A stretch of 64,000 nt of DNA from an uncultured Bdellovibrionales bacterium (GCA_903833275.1 CAILEP010000008.1:124001-188000), one strand, 5' to 3'. Shown: positions 52,025 to 62,232, numbered from the stretch's first letter. Numbers and translations are program-made. The notes: generated by a model not told the origin, from the sequence alone.

Positions 52025-53919
52025 GAGATTCAATCGCAGTGGTCATGGTGGGTGAAGTCGACCACGGCAAGTCGTCACTCGTTGGGCGGTTGCTTGATGA
52101 AACAGGTGCCATCTCCCCCTCTCGGGTTGAAGCCGTGAAACGCATTTGCCAACAGCAAGGCAAAGAATTCGAACACGCGTTTCTGCTCGATGCCTTCGAA
52201 GAAGAACAGCGCCAGGGCATCACCATCGACGTATCACATGTACACTTTGCAACTAAAGTGCGAAGCTACCATCTTATCGACGCCCCCGGGCACCGAGAAT
52301 TTTTGAAGAACATGGTCAGCGGCTCGAGTTCAGCTGATGCCGCCATTCTTTTAATCGATGCGAAGCAAGGCGTTCAAGAACAGAGCCGAAGGCACAGTTA
52401 TTTGCTCAAAATGCTTGGCATTAAAAATGTCATCGTCGCCGTCAACAAAATGGACCTCGTTGGCTATTCAGAGATGGTCTTTACCGCTATTCGCTTTGAA
52501 CATGAAACTTATCTTAAAGAATTGGGCATCACGCAGGTGCAATATGTGCCATTATCCGCAAAGGTCGGCGTCAACATTTCGAATACCTCAAACGAAATGC
52601 CCTGGTATAAGGGCACACACTTAGTCGGGTGCCTCGATACCCTGCCCTCAAGAAAATTGCACGATGAGGGGCCACTGCGTTTCTCGGTTCAAGATGTTTA
52701 CAAGTTTGATGATCGAAGAATTGTCGCCGGTCGTGTTGAATCAGGCCGCCTCAACGTTGGCGCTGAACTCAAAATTTGGCCCGCTGGCAAAAACGTGAAG
52801 GTCACAACCATCGAACGCTGGAATTCGTTAAAGAAAGACTTCGCCGAGGCTGGCGAGTCGATCGGCATCACACTCTCCGATCAAGTTTTTATTGAGCGCG
52901 GTCACGTGCTCACGTTAAACCAAGAACCGGTTTCGAGCGCTTCTGCTATTGAGACAAGCCTTTTTTGGATGGGTCAGCGCCCCCTCTGCCTACACGATCA
53001 CGTTAAAATTAAATTGCTAAATCAAGAAATGACCTGCGAAGTTTCGCGAATCCATCGTATAATCGACACCACAAGCCTACAAGGTAGCACGAGCGATATT
53101 CACCGAGTTGAAAAATTTGAAGTCGCTGAGGTCACACTTAAAATGTCTCGCCCGCTTATGGCTGATACCTTCGCTCAATTGCCAACATCTGGTCGATTCG
53201 TGCTAGTCGATAGCAACAAAGTCTCGGGCGGCGGTATTATCACTAAAACGTTCGACACTGACCTCGAGCACGATCGCCCCAAAAATCTGCACATCACCCG
53301 CGAGCTTTCAAATGTTGCGACCAGCGATCGCAATGCACGTAATGGTCACCAGGGCGCCGTTTTGTGGCTGACCGGCCTCAGCGGCTCAGGCAAGAGCACT
53401 CTTGCCAAAGTTTTAGAAAGCGCTCTCTTTGACCGCGGCCATCAAACCTATGTACTGGATGGTGACAACCTTCGTCACGGGCTCAACAGCGATCTTGATT
53501 TTTCGATCGCAGGCCGCAGAGAAAATATCAGACGCGTCGCTGAAGTCGCAAAAATTCTCTCAGAAGCTGGGCAAATTGTGATAGCCGCGTTTATCACTCC
53601 GTTCGAGCGCGACCGAGCCAATTTGCGCCGAATCGTCAACTCACCAAACTATTTTGAGGCTTTTGTCGATTGCCCACTCGAAGTCTGCGAAGCACGCGAC
53701 CCGAAAGGGCTTTATAAATTGGCCCGCACAGGTCAGCTGCCTCTTTTTACCGGCGTCTCATCACCGTTTGAAAAGCCGACTCGGCCCGAGATTATTATTG
53801 ATTCAAATAAAATTTCGCCTGAAGACAATATGCGTGTTCTGCTGCGATTTCTCGAGTCGAAAAATGTATTTGTTAACTCAGCTCCAAAGAAACATTTACG
53901 CACTCTCAAGTCGTCGTGA
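52021..53919 (+). CDS. cysNC: Bifunctional sulfate adenylyltransferase subunit 1/APS kinase
   Basis: The 632-residue fusion has a CysN GTPase part (1-430) with G1 GEVDHGKSS (11-19), G3 DAPGH and G4 NKMD, and EF-Tu-like barrels. The C-terminal CysC kinase has Walker [10 protein letters not shown] (452-460), [13 protein letters not shown] and the YEAPxxPE-like FEKPTRPEI. It converts sulfate and ATP to APS, then PAPS, the sulfate donor. No cysH reductase is visible, and a sulfotransferase sits nearby, so PAPS may serve sulfation. Confidence 0.95.
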   Translation: MRDSIAVVMVGEVDHGKSSLVGRLLDETGAISPSRVEAVKRICQQQGKEFEHAFLLDAFEEEQRQGITIDVSHVHFATKVRSYHLIDAPGHREFLKNMVSGSSSADAAILLIDAKQGVQEQSRRHSYLLKMLGIKNVIVAVNKMDLVGYSEMVFTAIRFEHETYLKELGITQVQYVPLSAKVGVNISNTSNEMPWYKGTHLVGCLDTLPSRKLHDEGPLRFSVQDVYKFDDRRIVAGRVESGRLNVGAELKIWPAGKNVKVTTIERWNSLKKDFAEAGESIGITLSDQVFIERGHVLTLNQEPVSSASAIETSLFWMGQRPLCLHDHVKIKLLNQEMTCEVSRIHRIIDTTSLQGSTSDIHRVEKFEVAEVTLKMSRPLMADTFAQLPTSGRFVLVDSNKVSGGGIITKTFDTDLEHDRPKNLHITRELSNVATSDRNARNGHQGAVLWLTGLSGSGKSTLAKVLESALFDRGHQTYVLDGDNLRHGLNSDLDFSIAGRRENIRRVAEVAKILSEAGQIVIAAFITPFERDRANLRRIVNSPNYFEAFVDCPLEVCEARDPKGLYKLARTGQLPLFTGVSSPFEKPTRPEIIIDSNKISPEDNMRVLLRFLESKNVFVNSAPKKHLRTLKSS

Positions 53920-53933
53920 CAGGGCAAACCGTT

Positions 53934-55451
53934 ATGGGCGCAAAAGCAACTATTGCGATTATCGGCGGGGGGGCTTCAGGGGCCATTCTTCTTCTTAGAC
54001 TTAATCGTGTTTTTGGCGACCAAATGCTGGTTAAAATAGTCGACCCGGATGAACACCTCGGCTGGGGGCGTGCCTATTCGACTTCCGACGAGGCGCATTT
54101 GCTTAATGTTTCTGCCGAAAACATGAGCGTCTTTGACGAGCACCCTCTAGATTTTGTCGATTGGTTAAAAGCTCAAGGCCACGAACCGCACCAAATCCCA
54201 ACTTGGCCTTTTGTGCCGCGGGCATGGTTTGGCTCCTATTTAAGTCAGAAGATTGCTGAGGTGCCGACAACTCGATACCAACACATCGGCGCTCGGGCCC
54301 TGTCGCTAAGACGCAAGGCCGGCATTTGGTTTGTCAAAACCGACATCGATCATGTAGTTGAAGCCGATGGCGTCGTCATCGCCACCGGTTTCGAGAAAAC
54401 CCTTTCGTCGACTCTATTAAAGACTGCGACGAGTACAGCCTTAGCATGGGTGATTCAACCCTACGACACCAAGAAACTAAACGAAATCGGCGCGAGCGAC
54501 AGTGTGGTCATCGTCGGCACGGGCTTAACGGCCATTGATGTCTACCGCCAATTAAGAAAGCATACCGCTGGCAAAATCCATTTCATTTCTCGCCACGGCT
54601 TCTTGCCTCTGCGCCATCCAAACGAAAATTTAGAATCTGAGATTCGCCTGCCTCGCCTTAACGGGTTTTCACCGATTCAAATATTTCAAACATTGCGAGC
54701 TTTCGAAAAAACTCGAATTATTTCGTGGATTCAAATCGTCAACCAAGTGCGACGACAGTCTGGCGATATTTGGCGAGCCTGGTCACCGCGCGAACGCGGT
54801 CAATTTTTTCGCCATTTGAAAACATATTGGGAGATCTCTCGTCACCGCATGCCCTCGTTTGTTGCCGACGAACTTTTACAAGATGCCGCCAACGGCCGCG
54901 TTCAAATTCACCCAGGCCGAATTATATCGACAAAAGCAGCTGGCACCCAAATTCAAATGCAATTTCAACCGCGCGGCACAACAACTGCAGCTGAGCTCCT
55001 CTGCGAATGGATTATTTTAGCCACCGATTCTAAAATCGAAGAAAGCCTCGATATTCGTCAGGTGAAAATGGCTGTCAAGAAAAGCCAACATGGCTTGGGT
55101 TATGTCAATATTGGCGCCGGCAATCTCTGGCTACTCGGCCCCAGTGCCAAAGCCAGCTTGTGGGAGAGCACGGCCGTCCCCGAAATCGTCAGTCAAGCGC
55201 TTGTGATCTCAAAACAAATAATCTCGGCCTTTCACGATCAAAATGAGAATATATTTACCGTGCACCCAATGGCCGTTGGGCAAACTTATTGGCAACACCT
55301 GACCGGGGCCTTGGGGTACACGCTTACCTTTGCAAAGACCGTAATTATTCTTGGCATTCACGCCCTGCTACCCTTTCTTTTCGCCGACTATGCGAGCAAC
55401 AGAGTGAGAGACCTCACTCGCCTTTTCAATAAGCGCAGGCTCAAAAAGTGA
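53934..55451 (+). CDS. FAD/NAD(P)-binding protein
   Basis: The ATG at 53934 follows AGGG; a GTG at 53916 overlapping the cysNC stop (GTGA) is an alternative. The roughly 505-residue protein has an N-terminal dinucleotide-binding motif (IAIIGGGASGAILL) and the HLLNVSAENMSVF segment of the NAD_binding_9 FAD/NAD(P) family. It has a second nucleotide motif (VVIVGTGLTAIDVYRQLRK) near 195 and a hydrophobic C-terminus (TVIILGIHALLPFLFADY). Its substrate is unknown. Being in line with cysD-cysNC suggests sulfur or sulfated-metabolite chemistry. Confidence 0.82.
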   Translation: MGAKATIAIIGGGASGAILLLRLNRVFGDQMLVKIVDPDEHLGWGRAYSTSDEAHLLNVSAENMSVFDEHPLDFVDWLKAQGHEPHQIPTWPFVPRAWFGSYLSQKIAEVPTTRYQHIGARALSLRRKAGIWFVKTDIDHVVEADGVVIATGFEKTLSSTLLKTATSTALAWVIQPYDTKKLNEIGASDSVVIVGTGLTAIDVYRQLRKHTAGKIHFISRHGFLPLRHPNENLESEIRLPRLNGFSPIQIFQTLRAFEKTRIISWIQIVNQVRRQSGDIWRAWSPRERGQFFRHLKTYWEISRHRMPSFVADELLQDAANGRVQIHPGRIISTKAAGTQIQMQFQPRGTTTAAELLCEWIILATDSKIEESLDIRQVKMAVKKSQHGLGYVNIGAGNLWLLGPSAKASLWESTAVPEIVSQALVISKQIISAFHDQNENIFTVHPMAVGQTYWQHLTGALGYTLTFAKTVIILGIHALLPFLFADYASNRVRDLTRLFNKRRLKK

Positions 55452-57688
55452 GGCGACGATACCTCGTTTACCTTTGCTCAACGGCACTCAGTCTCGCCAT
55501 TCACAGCGCAACGGCGCCCGCCGCGGCGACCGAACTAAAAGCAAACACGGCGCCGACAATACAAACTGAAAAGGGCTCGTCGGTCGCCCACTGCCCTCGC
55601 TATCTTAAAGATTTTAACAATTCGATTTCGCCGACAATCCAAATGATGAGTCTGTGCCAAGACAATGCCAAAATGCCAGCTGAGGGTGACGACCCACAGT
55701 TCTTGCAAAAATCTCTTGCGGAGCATTTTTCGTTTCTACCGAAATCACAGAAAGACTTGGCCGAGAACTGTGCACTCGATTTCTCGAGCGCTTGCCCCGG
55801 AGGCCATGGCCCGGGCTGCAAAGAGAAACTAAAACCCGCGTTGCAAGAGATTGCCGGCTTTTACAATTTGCAAGGTCGACTGCACGATGAGATCTCTTCG
55901 CTACAAAATGAGATAAAATACAGCGACCAATTGCTAGCTAGCGGCGGCCACCCCTCGAACGAACGAGTTTGCAGCCATGCTTATGAAGATTTAAAAGCCG
56001 ATTGTGCAACCAAAGCCTGCGATGGGGCGCAGTTGGCAGCCGCCTCAGAACTTGAAAACGTAACAACCGAGCTTTTGGCGGTGGCGAAAAAAATCGAAGC
56101 CCTCGAGGTTGAACTTCAAAACCTAAAATTAGCAGAATCACAATCACACCTAGGGCACGAACTTAATAGCGATTATGTCGCCCCCATTAAAAAGTTAACC
56201 CAGCAAATCGCCTTTCTGAAAGCGCAGTACCCGATGGCCCAGGGCCGTGCCTCTAAAAAAAACTGGCAAACGAATAAGCCGCAAACACAAAGCGCGGCTG
56301 TCATTGCCCAGCTTCAAGAAAATCGTGGCGAACTAGCAAAACGGCTTTCGCAGCTCGAGGTCGCCGCCAACTGTTCGCATTCATCAAGCTGTGAATTTAA
56401 AAGCCTAAAAGAAACGGCCTCTACGCTACCCAAATTTGCCGTCAGAAACTATTTCGCCGAACACGGCGAGACCACGGCGCAAATTGTATCAATGCTTCGG
56501 CTCAATGATTTTCAGTGCCGTATTGAGCAAGGCGCGATTAACAAAGATTTAAATTGGCTCGCCGCCACAACTGTAATCAATGTCGGCCTCACTGTTGCCA
56601 CCTTCGGCGCCTCTGCCGTTTCGGTTCTGGCCCGGGCCGGCGAAATGCTCAGCGAAACGACGACCGCTGCCGGCACAACGCGTGTCGCTCTCAAGGTCAC
56701 CGCTGCCTCGGGCGCTGTGGCCGCCGACACCTATTGGCTACAAGACGGGGTCCGCAATGCAATTAGAGAATGCAACAAAACGCATCTGCAAAAGGGCCTT
56801 GCCGAAAATAAATTGAGCGCGAACTCACCGACCTCGACCAAGGTCTGCTCGGCACAGCAGTTCTCACGAGCCTACCGCGACACTCAAGCTTGCATCACCG
56901 ATGCCGTTTTTGCAGCTCTCGGAGGGGCCCCTTTTCTTCAAGCGCTAAAACTGTTTAAACCCGCACCGGCAATCTCGCAAACCGCCGAAACGCGCTTGAT
57001 GCCTCAGCTAGAAAATGCTCAACACGAACTGCCCACAACCCGCGAGGCCGAGCATTTTAAGTCACGAACCGTGGCCCGCAGCGATGGCCGAAATTTTGAC
57101 GAAATCACCCACGACGGGGCCTTATCGCAGGGCCAAGAAGCGCCATTGACTCGCGCCTATGTGCACAAATACCCCAATTTCGCACGCCGGTTTGGTTTTG
57201 AATTTGGTGAAGGCAGTCGCACCCGGCCGGCAGATTCGAAAACTATCAATGGGTTGATCGAAGACTTCAACAAAACGAGCCCGGAAAAAGAAAAAATCAC
57301 CGTTCGCTTTTACGATGATTGGTCGCCCAACGGCGTTTCACGAGACGAGTTTGTCAAACGCTGGGCCGACGGTGACGGGTTACCGTTTAATCAGAAAAGC
57401 GCCGACACACACTTTCATGATTTGGGCGTACATGGCATCCCGGGCCTCACTTTGACAAGCGAGATCACAAAGCGCTCGCAGCACAACTACAAAGTGATAA
57501 TCGAGTTACTAGAATCTCGCGAATTTCGCGACAAACCGGGGTTAAAAAAGCAAGTGGTCGAGCCTCCGATGACGGCCATCATAAATTTTAATCGAGCGCT
57601 TGCCGTTGGTCGTGAAGCACGGCACCGAATGGCCGCTAAATTAGATTGGCCAAAAAACGAATCAGAGGGTCGACAAATTTGCCTTTGA
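55448..57688 (+). CDS. Large secreted protein with coiled coil and hydrophobic core
   Basis: GTG 55448 overlaps the previous stop (GTGA). The 746-residue protein has a signal peptide ending near APAAA and a cysteine-containing helical part with a long coiled coil (about 205-300: ELENVTTELLAVAKKIEALE). A hydrophobic Ala/Val-rich block at about 370-435 (VINVGLTVATFGASAVSVLA) follows. A separate C-terminal domain (about 540-746) contains THFHDLGVHGIPG and VRFYDDWSPNGVS. No domain is recognised. Its end overlaps the MpaA-like gene on the other strand by 53 bases. Confidence 0.75.
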   Translation: MRRRYLVYLCSTALSLAIHSATAPAAATELKANTAPTIQTEKGSSVAHCPRYLKDFNNSISPTIQMMSLCQDNAKMPAEGDDPQFLQKSLAEHFSFLPKSQKDLAENCALDFSSACPGGHGPGCKEKLKPALQEIAGFYNLQGRLHDEISSLQNEIKYSDQLLASGGHPSNERVCSHAYEDLKADCATKACDGAQLAAASELENVTTELLAVAKKIEALEVELQNLKLAESQSHLGHELNSDYVAPIKKLTQQIAFLKAQYPMAQGRASKKNWQTNKPQTQSAAVIAQLQENRGELAKRLSQLEVAANCSHSSSCEFKSLKETASTLPKFAVRNYFAEHGETTAQIVSMLRLNDFQCRIEQGAINKDLNWLAATTVINVGLTVATFGASAVSVLARAGEMLSETTTAAGTTRVALKVTAASGAVAADTYWLQDGVRNAIRECNKTHLQKGLAENKLSANSPTSTKVCSAQQFSRAYRDTQACITDAVFAALGGAPFLQALKLFKPAPAISQTAETRLMPQLENAQHELPTTREAEHFKSRTVARSDGRNFDEITHDGALSQGQEAPLTRAYVHKYPNFARRFGFEFGEGSRTRPADSKTINGLIEDFNKTSPEKEKITVRFYDDWSPNGVSRDEFVKRWADGDGLPFNQKSADTHFHDLGVHGIPGLTLTSEITKRSQHNYKVIIELLESREFRDKPGLKKQVVEPPMTAIINFNRALAVGREARHRMAAKLDWPKNESEGRQICL

Positions 57689-58337
57689 TCGCGTGTTGGC
57701 CAAGGCCCTTTTCAATTTCAACCGTCAACGTGTGAATCTCATTTTCAAAACACCAAGTGTGAAAGCCACCGGTGATTTTATAGCCGAGGCCTTCAGGGTC
57801 ATGATCAATTCGTAAACCCACGCCCGTAGACAGTTCGAGCAAAGACTCATGAATCTTCTTGTGCTCTTGGGTTTCGCCTGCCTTGTGAAAAAGCGGCAGC
57901 AAAACAGTATCTAGGTAAGAGTGCAAATCAAGCACGAAATCGATCTTACTACCCTCGATAAACTGCCGTAGATATTTCGTTTCAACTTCGCTTTCTGCTG
58001 CTGGCCCCGGTGGGTAGCGCGGGTTCGAATATTCGGCCGTCCAATCTTTAGTGGGCCAATTTCGATTGAGGTCAACGTTGTTGGCATTCCATCGCTGACT
58101 GAGCGAAAAACCGTCGGGGTTAGCGATCGGCAGAAACGCCAGCTTCGGCAACAAGTGAGTGTGATTGTAAAAAATCTCATTCAGGATAAGCGTGTTCAGT
58201 ATAACGCCTTCGGTTTCGTCCCCGTGCAAACCGCTCAGCACCAAAATACGACAGTCGCGCGGGTCACCACTTCGACTTAAAACCTCGATCGATTGCCCGT
58301 TTTTAGATTGTCCAAGCTTCAGTGTTTTAATAGACAT
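57636..58337 (-). CDS. M14 carboxypeptidase, MpaA-like murein peptide amidase
   Basis: The ATG at 58337 follows a GGGGGG run, giving 233 residues, close to MpaA. Zinc ligands H38 and E41 (GLHGDETEG) and H139 (DLHSY) are present, as are NPDGFS, NNVDLNRNWP for substrate binding and the catalytic E207 (TLTVEIEKG). No signal peptide is present, so it acts in the cytoplasm, where MpaA splits the L-Ala-D-Glu-mDAP tripeptide recovered from the wall. Other small M14 peptidases remain possible. Confidence 0.85.
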   Translation of the reverse strand: MSIKTLKLGQSKNGQSIEVLSRSGDPRDCRILVLSGLHGDETEGVILNTLILNEIFYNHTHLLPKLAFLPIANPDGFSLSQRWNANNVDLNRNWPTKDWTAEYSNPRYPPGPAAESEVETKYLRQFIEGSKIDFVLDLHSYLDTVLLPLFHKAGETQEHKKIHESLLELSTGVGLRIDHDPEGLGYKITGGFHTWCFENEIHTLTVEIEKGLGQHAIKGKFVDPLIRFLANLI

Positions 58338-58448
58338 CCCCCCAGCAAATCGCATGTTTAACTTTGCCACGACTTCAATTCGCTGTCATCGGTCTTGTTT
58401 TACCATATTACAATCGTGTATATATACGCCTCATAAAGGGGGGCCGCT

Positions 58449-59126
58449 TTGCCTTCGAAAATTCAGAATCAACTTTTGTTTGCCTGGGTCGCCTATTGGC
58501 TTTTAGCGACGGGCCTCCAAAACTATTTGCTCAAGCCACTCGGCATCGACAACCTTCACAACTACTTGATTACGGCAGTTTATTTTCTCTTCTTTACATC
58601 CCTTTCGATAGTCTACTTTCGCGATCAATTCAATTTCGGGTTGAGTTCGAAGGCCCAATATCGAGGCCCGGCAGGCAGGCCCTTTTTTATCGCGCTTGGC
58701 CTTTCGATTCTATTTTTCGTATCCTGTCTCGCATTCAATTTATGGCGCCCGCTGGGGCCTGATCAACAATCCAAGATATTAAAATCTGGCTTTTACTTTC
58801 CGCTTTTTTCACTTAGCACGACCGTTACCAAGTTTTGCGATATCACGTTTCAACAAGTACTGATCGTAGGCTTATTGCGAAAAATGTCGGCTTTCGAAAT
58901 GCCAAAGAACCGAGCCATCTGGGCTTTTTCAATTTGCTTTTTCGCTGTTCATTTGCCACTTGTTCTGATTATGGGCCTCTTCGCGTTTTATTTTATAGTG
59001 CCAAGTCTTTTCGCCGGTGTAGCCATGTCGTATCTCATTCTACGCTTTCGAAACGGTTGGCTTTTGTCGCTGAGCCTACACCTGGCTTTCTATTTGGTAA
59101 TTGGCCTCTTCATGCGGCACTATTAA
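58449..59126 (+). CDS. Degenerate CPBP-like membrane protein
   Basis: Translation from TTG 58449, after an AGGGGGG site, gives 225 residues with about six to seven membrane helices. Late helices resemble CPBP/Abi proteases: ICFFAVHLPLVL and SLSLHLAFYLVIG carry the two histidine motifs. The usual EExxxR is replaced by FQQVLIVGLLR, so the catalytic glutamates are missing and proteolysis is doubtful. It is followed 56 bases later by the ABC exporter. Confidence 0.7.
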   Translation: MPSKIQNQLLFAWVAYWLLATGLQNYLLKPLGIDNLHNYLITAVYFLFFTSLSIVYFRDQFNFGLSSKAQYRGPAGRPFFIALGLSILFFVSCLAFNLWRPLGPDQQSKILKSGFYFPLFSLSTTVTKFCDITFQQVLIVGLLRKMSAFEMPKNRAIWAFSICFFAVHLPLVLIMGLFAFYFIVPSLFAGVAMSYLILRFRNGWLLSLSLHLAFYLVIGLFMRHY

Positions 59127-59182
59127 AGTAGCGCTTCACGTTATGATGTGACGGCCTATGGTCAAACACCTATCTTCTTTAG

Positions 59183-60202
59183 GTGATACAAACTCAAAAT
59201 CTCTCAAAGACCTTTCGTGTTCATAAAAAAGTCGCGGGCCTTGCCGGCTCAGTGAAATCACTGTTCAATCGACAATGGCTCGACAAGCAGGCCTTGCGCG
59301 ATGTTACATTGCACGTCGGCTCTGGTGAAATTCTTGGCCTGGTGGGCGCCAACGGCGCCGGCAAAACCACTTTGGTTAAAATATTGGCCGGAGTCATACA
59401 CCCCAGCAGCGGCTCGGTTTCAATTTTAGGCCACAACCCCTGGAGTCGCTCAAACGATTTTCGACGCCAAATCTCGTTGATAATGGGTCAAAAAGCCCAG
59501 CTCTGGTGGGATTTACCCGCCGAAGATTGTTTTTTGCTTCTACGCGAAATCTATCAAATACCTCACCCCCAATATAAACAAAACCTCGAATATCTCGTCG
59601 AGTCACTCGGAGTAAAAGACCAACTCAACATTCAAATTCGCCGCCTCTCGCTTGGCGAACGCATGAAAATGGAGCTTATCGCAGCACTGCTGCACACCCC
59701 CCGCGTGGTTTTTTTCGATGAACCCACCATTGGCCTCGACCTCACCGCTCAACGGGCGATACGTAATTTTATTTTAGAATACCGAAAGCTTCATAAGCCC
59801 GCGATGATTTTAACCTCGCATTACATGGAAGACATCGAACGCCTCTGCCCCCGCATCGCGATTATCAAAGACGGTCAAATTGTATATGATGGCGATCTCG
59901 CCCGCGTGGTAAACACCTACGCCAATCACAAAATTCTCTCAGTCGAATTCGAAACCGAGGTCAGCCCCGCGCAAAGCCCTAAGGCGTTTGCGGCGCTCAA
60001 TGCCGAGGTCATTTTTCAAGACTCAAGCACTGTGCGCCTAAAAGTCGCACGCACGGCCGTCGCCCAAGTCGCTGGCCAAATGCTACAGCAGTTTCGGGTC
60101 AAAGATTTAAGTATTGAAGAAGAAGACATCGGCAACATTATCGAAAAACTTATTCGGCGCGATAAAGACGTAAGCGGCAAAATCGTCACCCCCAAATTAT
60201 GA
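59183..60202 (+). CDS. ABC-2-type exporter ATPase
   Basis: The 339-residue ATPase has Walker A GANGAGKTT (55-63), Q-loop IMGQKAQLWW, signature LSLGERMKME (155-164), Walker B VVFFDEPT and H-switch LTSHYMED. The WWDLPAEDCF stretch after the Q-loop and the extra C-terminal domain occur in the ATPases paired with DUF990/PF06182 permeases. It powers export by the two permeases encoded next. GTG 59183 is the assumed start; its binding site is weak. Confidence 0.92.
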   Translation: MIQTQNLSKTFRVHKKVAGLAGSVKSLFNRQWLDKQALRDVTLHVGSGEILGLVGANGAGKTTLVKILAGVIHPSSGSVSILGHNPWSRSNDFRRQISLIMGQKAQLWWDLPAEDCFLLLREIYQIPHPQYKQNLEYLVESLGVKDQLNIQIRRLSLGERMKMELIAALLHTPRVVFFDEPTIGLDLTAQRAIRNFILEYRKLHKPAMILTSHYMEDIERLCPRIAIIKDGQIVYDGDLARVVNTYANHKILSVEFETEVSPAQSPKAFAALNAEVIFQDSSTVRLKVARTAVAQVAGQMLQQFRVKDLSIEEEDIGNIIEKLIRRDKDVSGKIVTPKL

Positions 60203-60212
60203 GCGCCAGACA

Positions 60213-61040
60213 ATGACCTGGTTTAACGCCATGTTTGCCGCTGAATTTAAGCGCATGTTTTCATACCGTGTTGATTTCTGGCTGCAATTTTTCGTCTCAG
60301 TTGCGGTCGAACTTATGGTCTCCTATTTTCTGTGGGAGGCCCTTTTTGCAAGCACCGCCACCCCTGGTGTTGTGCCCGGCCACGCCCCCGAAATTGGCGG
60401 CTATACCTTTCAGATGATGTTACTCTACGTCGTGTTCGCCGCATTCGGCGGGCGTATCGTGCGCGGCAATGAACGTATGATTATTGCCTCTGACATTTAT
60501 GACGGCGGCCTGACCAAATACTTGCTCTACCCCGTTAGCTATTTGATGGTAAATTTCTCGCGCGCCCTCGCGTACAATTCGGTCACGATCATACAGATGG
60601 GCATGGGGCTTTTACTTCTATTTGCATTTTATGGCTTGCCCCCCGAATATAATTTTAGTTTCGAAAATATGTTGATGGGCACCTCGGCCTGCCTGGTCGC
60701 TTCTGCCTTTTATTTTGTGATGTATGTCATTATCGATTACATCGCCTTCTGGGTCGACACCATCTGGAGCCTCAGCGTCATGTTTCGATTTATCGCCCAA
60801 TTCTTAAGCGGGCTGTTTATACCACTTGAAATGTTTCCGCCGGCTGTTCGACGGGCGGTCTACCAAACGCCATTCCCTTACATCGGGTCTGAGCCAATTA
60901 AAATGTTTTTGGGCCGTTCGTCTTGGTCGCAATGGGCCCATACCAATCTAACGATTATCCTGTGGACGATACCGCTCTTTTTTCTTATGCAGCTCGTTTG
61001 GCGACGCGGCCTTAAAAATTACACAGGCGTTGGCATATGA
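60213..61040 (+). CDS. ABC-2-type permease (PF06182 family), first subunit
   Basis: The 275-residue protein has six hydrophobic segments and the family pattern at the N-terminus (FNAMFAAEFKRMFSYRVDFWLQF) and near 195-220 (FRFIAQFLSGLFIPLEMFPP), with RRGLKNYTGVGI at the end. It pairs with the second permease, whose ATG overlaps its stop. The exported substrate is not readable; relatives export lipids, peptides or drugs. Confidence 0.88.
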   Translation: MTWFNAMFAAEFKRMFSYRVDFWLQFFVSVAVELMVSYFLWEALFASTATPGVVPGHAPEIGGYTFQMMLLYVVFAAFGGRIVRGNERMIIASDIYDGGLTKYLLYPVSYLMVNFSRALAYNSVTIIQMGMGLLLLFAFYGLPPEYNFSFENMLMGTSACLVASAFYFVMYVIIDYIAFWVDTIWSLSVMFRFIAQFLSGLFIPLEMFPPAVRRAVYQTPFPYIGSEPIKMFLGRSSWSQWAHTNLTIILWTIPLFFLMQLVWRRGLKNYTGVGI

Positions 61041-61825
61041 TTCGTTATTTGCGGTTATACGGATATTTTTTGCAATTTTCTTTTTCAAAGGCGTTCGAGT
61101 TTCGCATCGACTTTTATTTTCGAATTCTTATGGATGTTGTTTACTACATAATGAATCTGCTCTTCTTCAAAGTGATTTTTTTACACTCAAAGTACCTCGC
61201 CGGCTGGAGCGAATCACAGGTCATGATTTTTGTAGGCGCCTTTATCGTCGTAGACGCCCTCAATATGACCGTTTTTGCCAATAACTCTTGGAATGTCGCT
61301 CAACTCGTAAATCGCGGCGATCTCGATTACTACCTGGTGCGGCCGGTATCGACGTTCTTCTTTGTTTCACTTCGAGATTTTGCTGCCAATTCGTTTGTTA
61401 ATTTAATTATGGCGGTTTCGATTTTAGTTTGGGCCTTTATGAAGTACCCAGAGCCCATTGGCCTGCTGCGAACTTTATTATTTGGCTTGCTGGTTTTGAA
61501 CGGCTCATTGCTCTATTTCTTGGTGCTGATGCTATTTATCATCCCCGTTTTTTGGACCCATTCGGCCCGCGGGTTACAGCCACTTTTTTGGACGACCTCA
61601 AAATTTATGGAGCGCCCACACGCCATTTACTCTAGAGTTGTCCGCTGGGTTTTGATGACGATTATGCCCTTCGCACTTATGGCCTCTGTGCCGGCCTCAG
61701 TGCTCTTTGCCCCCAACCCATGGGCAATCACGCTTGGCAGCCTGCTCGTCACCGTTGCCTTCATGTCTTTAGTGCTGTTTATTTGGAGCTTAGGGTTGCG
61801 AAACTATTCGTCAGCATCGTCTTAG
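61037..61825 (+). CDS. ABC-2-type permease (PF06182 family), second subunit
   Basis: The 262-residue protein starts at an ATGA overlap and has about six membrane segments. LRLYGYFLQFSFSKAFEFRIDF at the N-terminus and FIWSLGLRNYSSASS at the end mirror the first permease. GDLDYYLVRPVSTFFFV near 100 is a typical permease segment of the pair. The two permeases form a heterodimer with the ATPase at 59183. Its end overlaps the convergent PilZ gene by 4 bases. Confidence 0.88.
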   Translation: MIRYLRLYGYFLQFSFSKAFEFRIDFYFRILMDVVYYIMNLLFFKVIFLHSKYLAGWSESQVMIFVGAFIVVDALNMTVFANNSWNVAQLVNRGDLDYYLVRPVSTFFFVSLRDFAANSFVNLIMAVSILVWAFMKYPEPIGLLRTLLFGLLVLNGSLLYFLVLMLFIIPVFWTHSARGLQPLFWTTSKFMERPHAIYSRVVRWVLMTIMPFALMASVPASVLFAPNPWAITLGSLLVTVAFMSLVLFIWSLGLRNYSSASS

Positions 61826-62232
61826 GCAGTTGCGACTCGAACCGCCTGGATAAATTTGACCAGAAAACCGACGGCGTTTTTATTCATCGAGTCTTCAGTG
61901 ATTTGACCATTGTACATAAATCGATTTCGCAAATCTTTTCGCACATTTTTAATTTTGAAAAAACATTGAAAGAATTTTTTACTGTCGTTAAAAATCAAAT
62001 TGAGCTTGGCGACTTCACCACTTGCTAAAATATCATCAGCCCCGCGAAGATAGAACGAGATGCCACCTTTCGAAATGTCATTAAGCTCGATCTTAACAAG
62101 GCGCCCGTTGCCGGCGACCAACTCGCCGGTTAGCACATCTTGCACCATAAGGCGTTCATCACGCCGACGCTCGCGGCCTGACGCCCGAGGCATCACTGCC
62201 GCGGCCTTTGAACCTTTAAAACCGTTTGCCAT
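61822..62232 (-). CDS. PilZ-domain protein
   Basis: The ATG at 62232, just after GAGGGG, gives 136 residues; an in-frame GTG at 62253 is an alternative. The PilZ marks for cyclic-di-GMP are present: an RERRRDER arginine cluster and NDISKGG (D/NxSxxG). Residues between form the beta barrel (LNLIFNDSKKFFQCFFKIKNV). It is a single-domain receptor for cyclic-di-GMP of unknown output. It converges with the ABC permease. Confidence 0.82.
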   Translation of the reverse strand: MANGFKGSKAAAVMPRASGRERRRDERLMVQDVLTGELVAGNGRLVKIELNDISKGGISFYLRGADDILASGEVAKLNLIFNDSKKFFQCFFKIKNVRKDLRNRFMYNGQITEDSMNKNAVGFLVKFIQAVRVATA

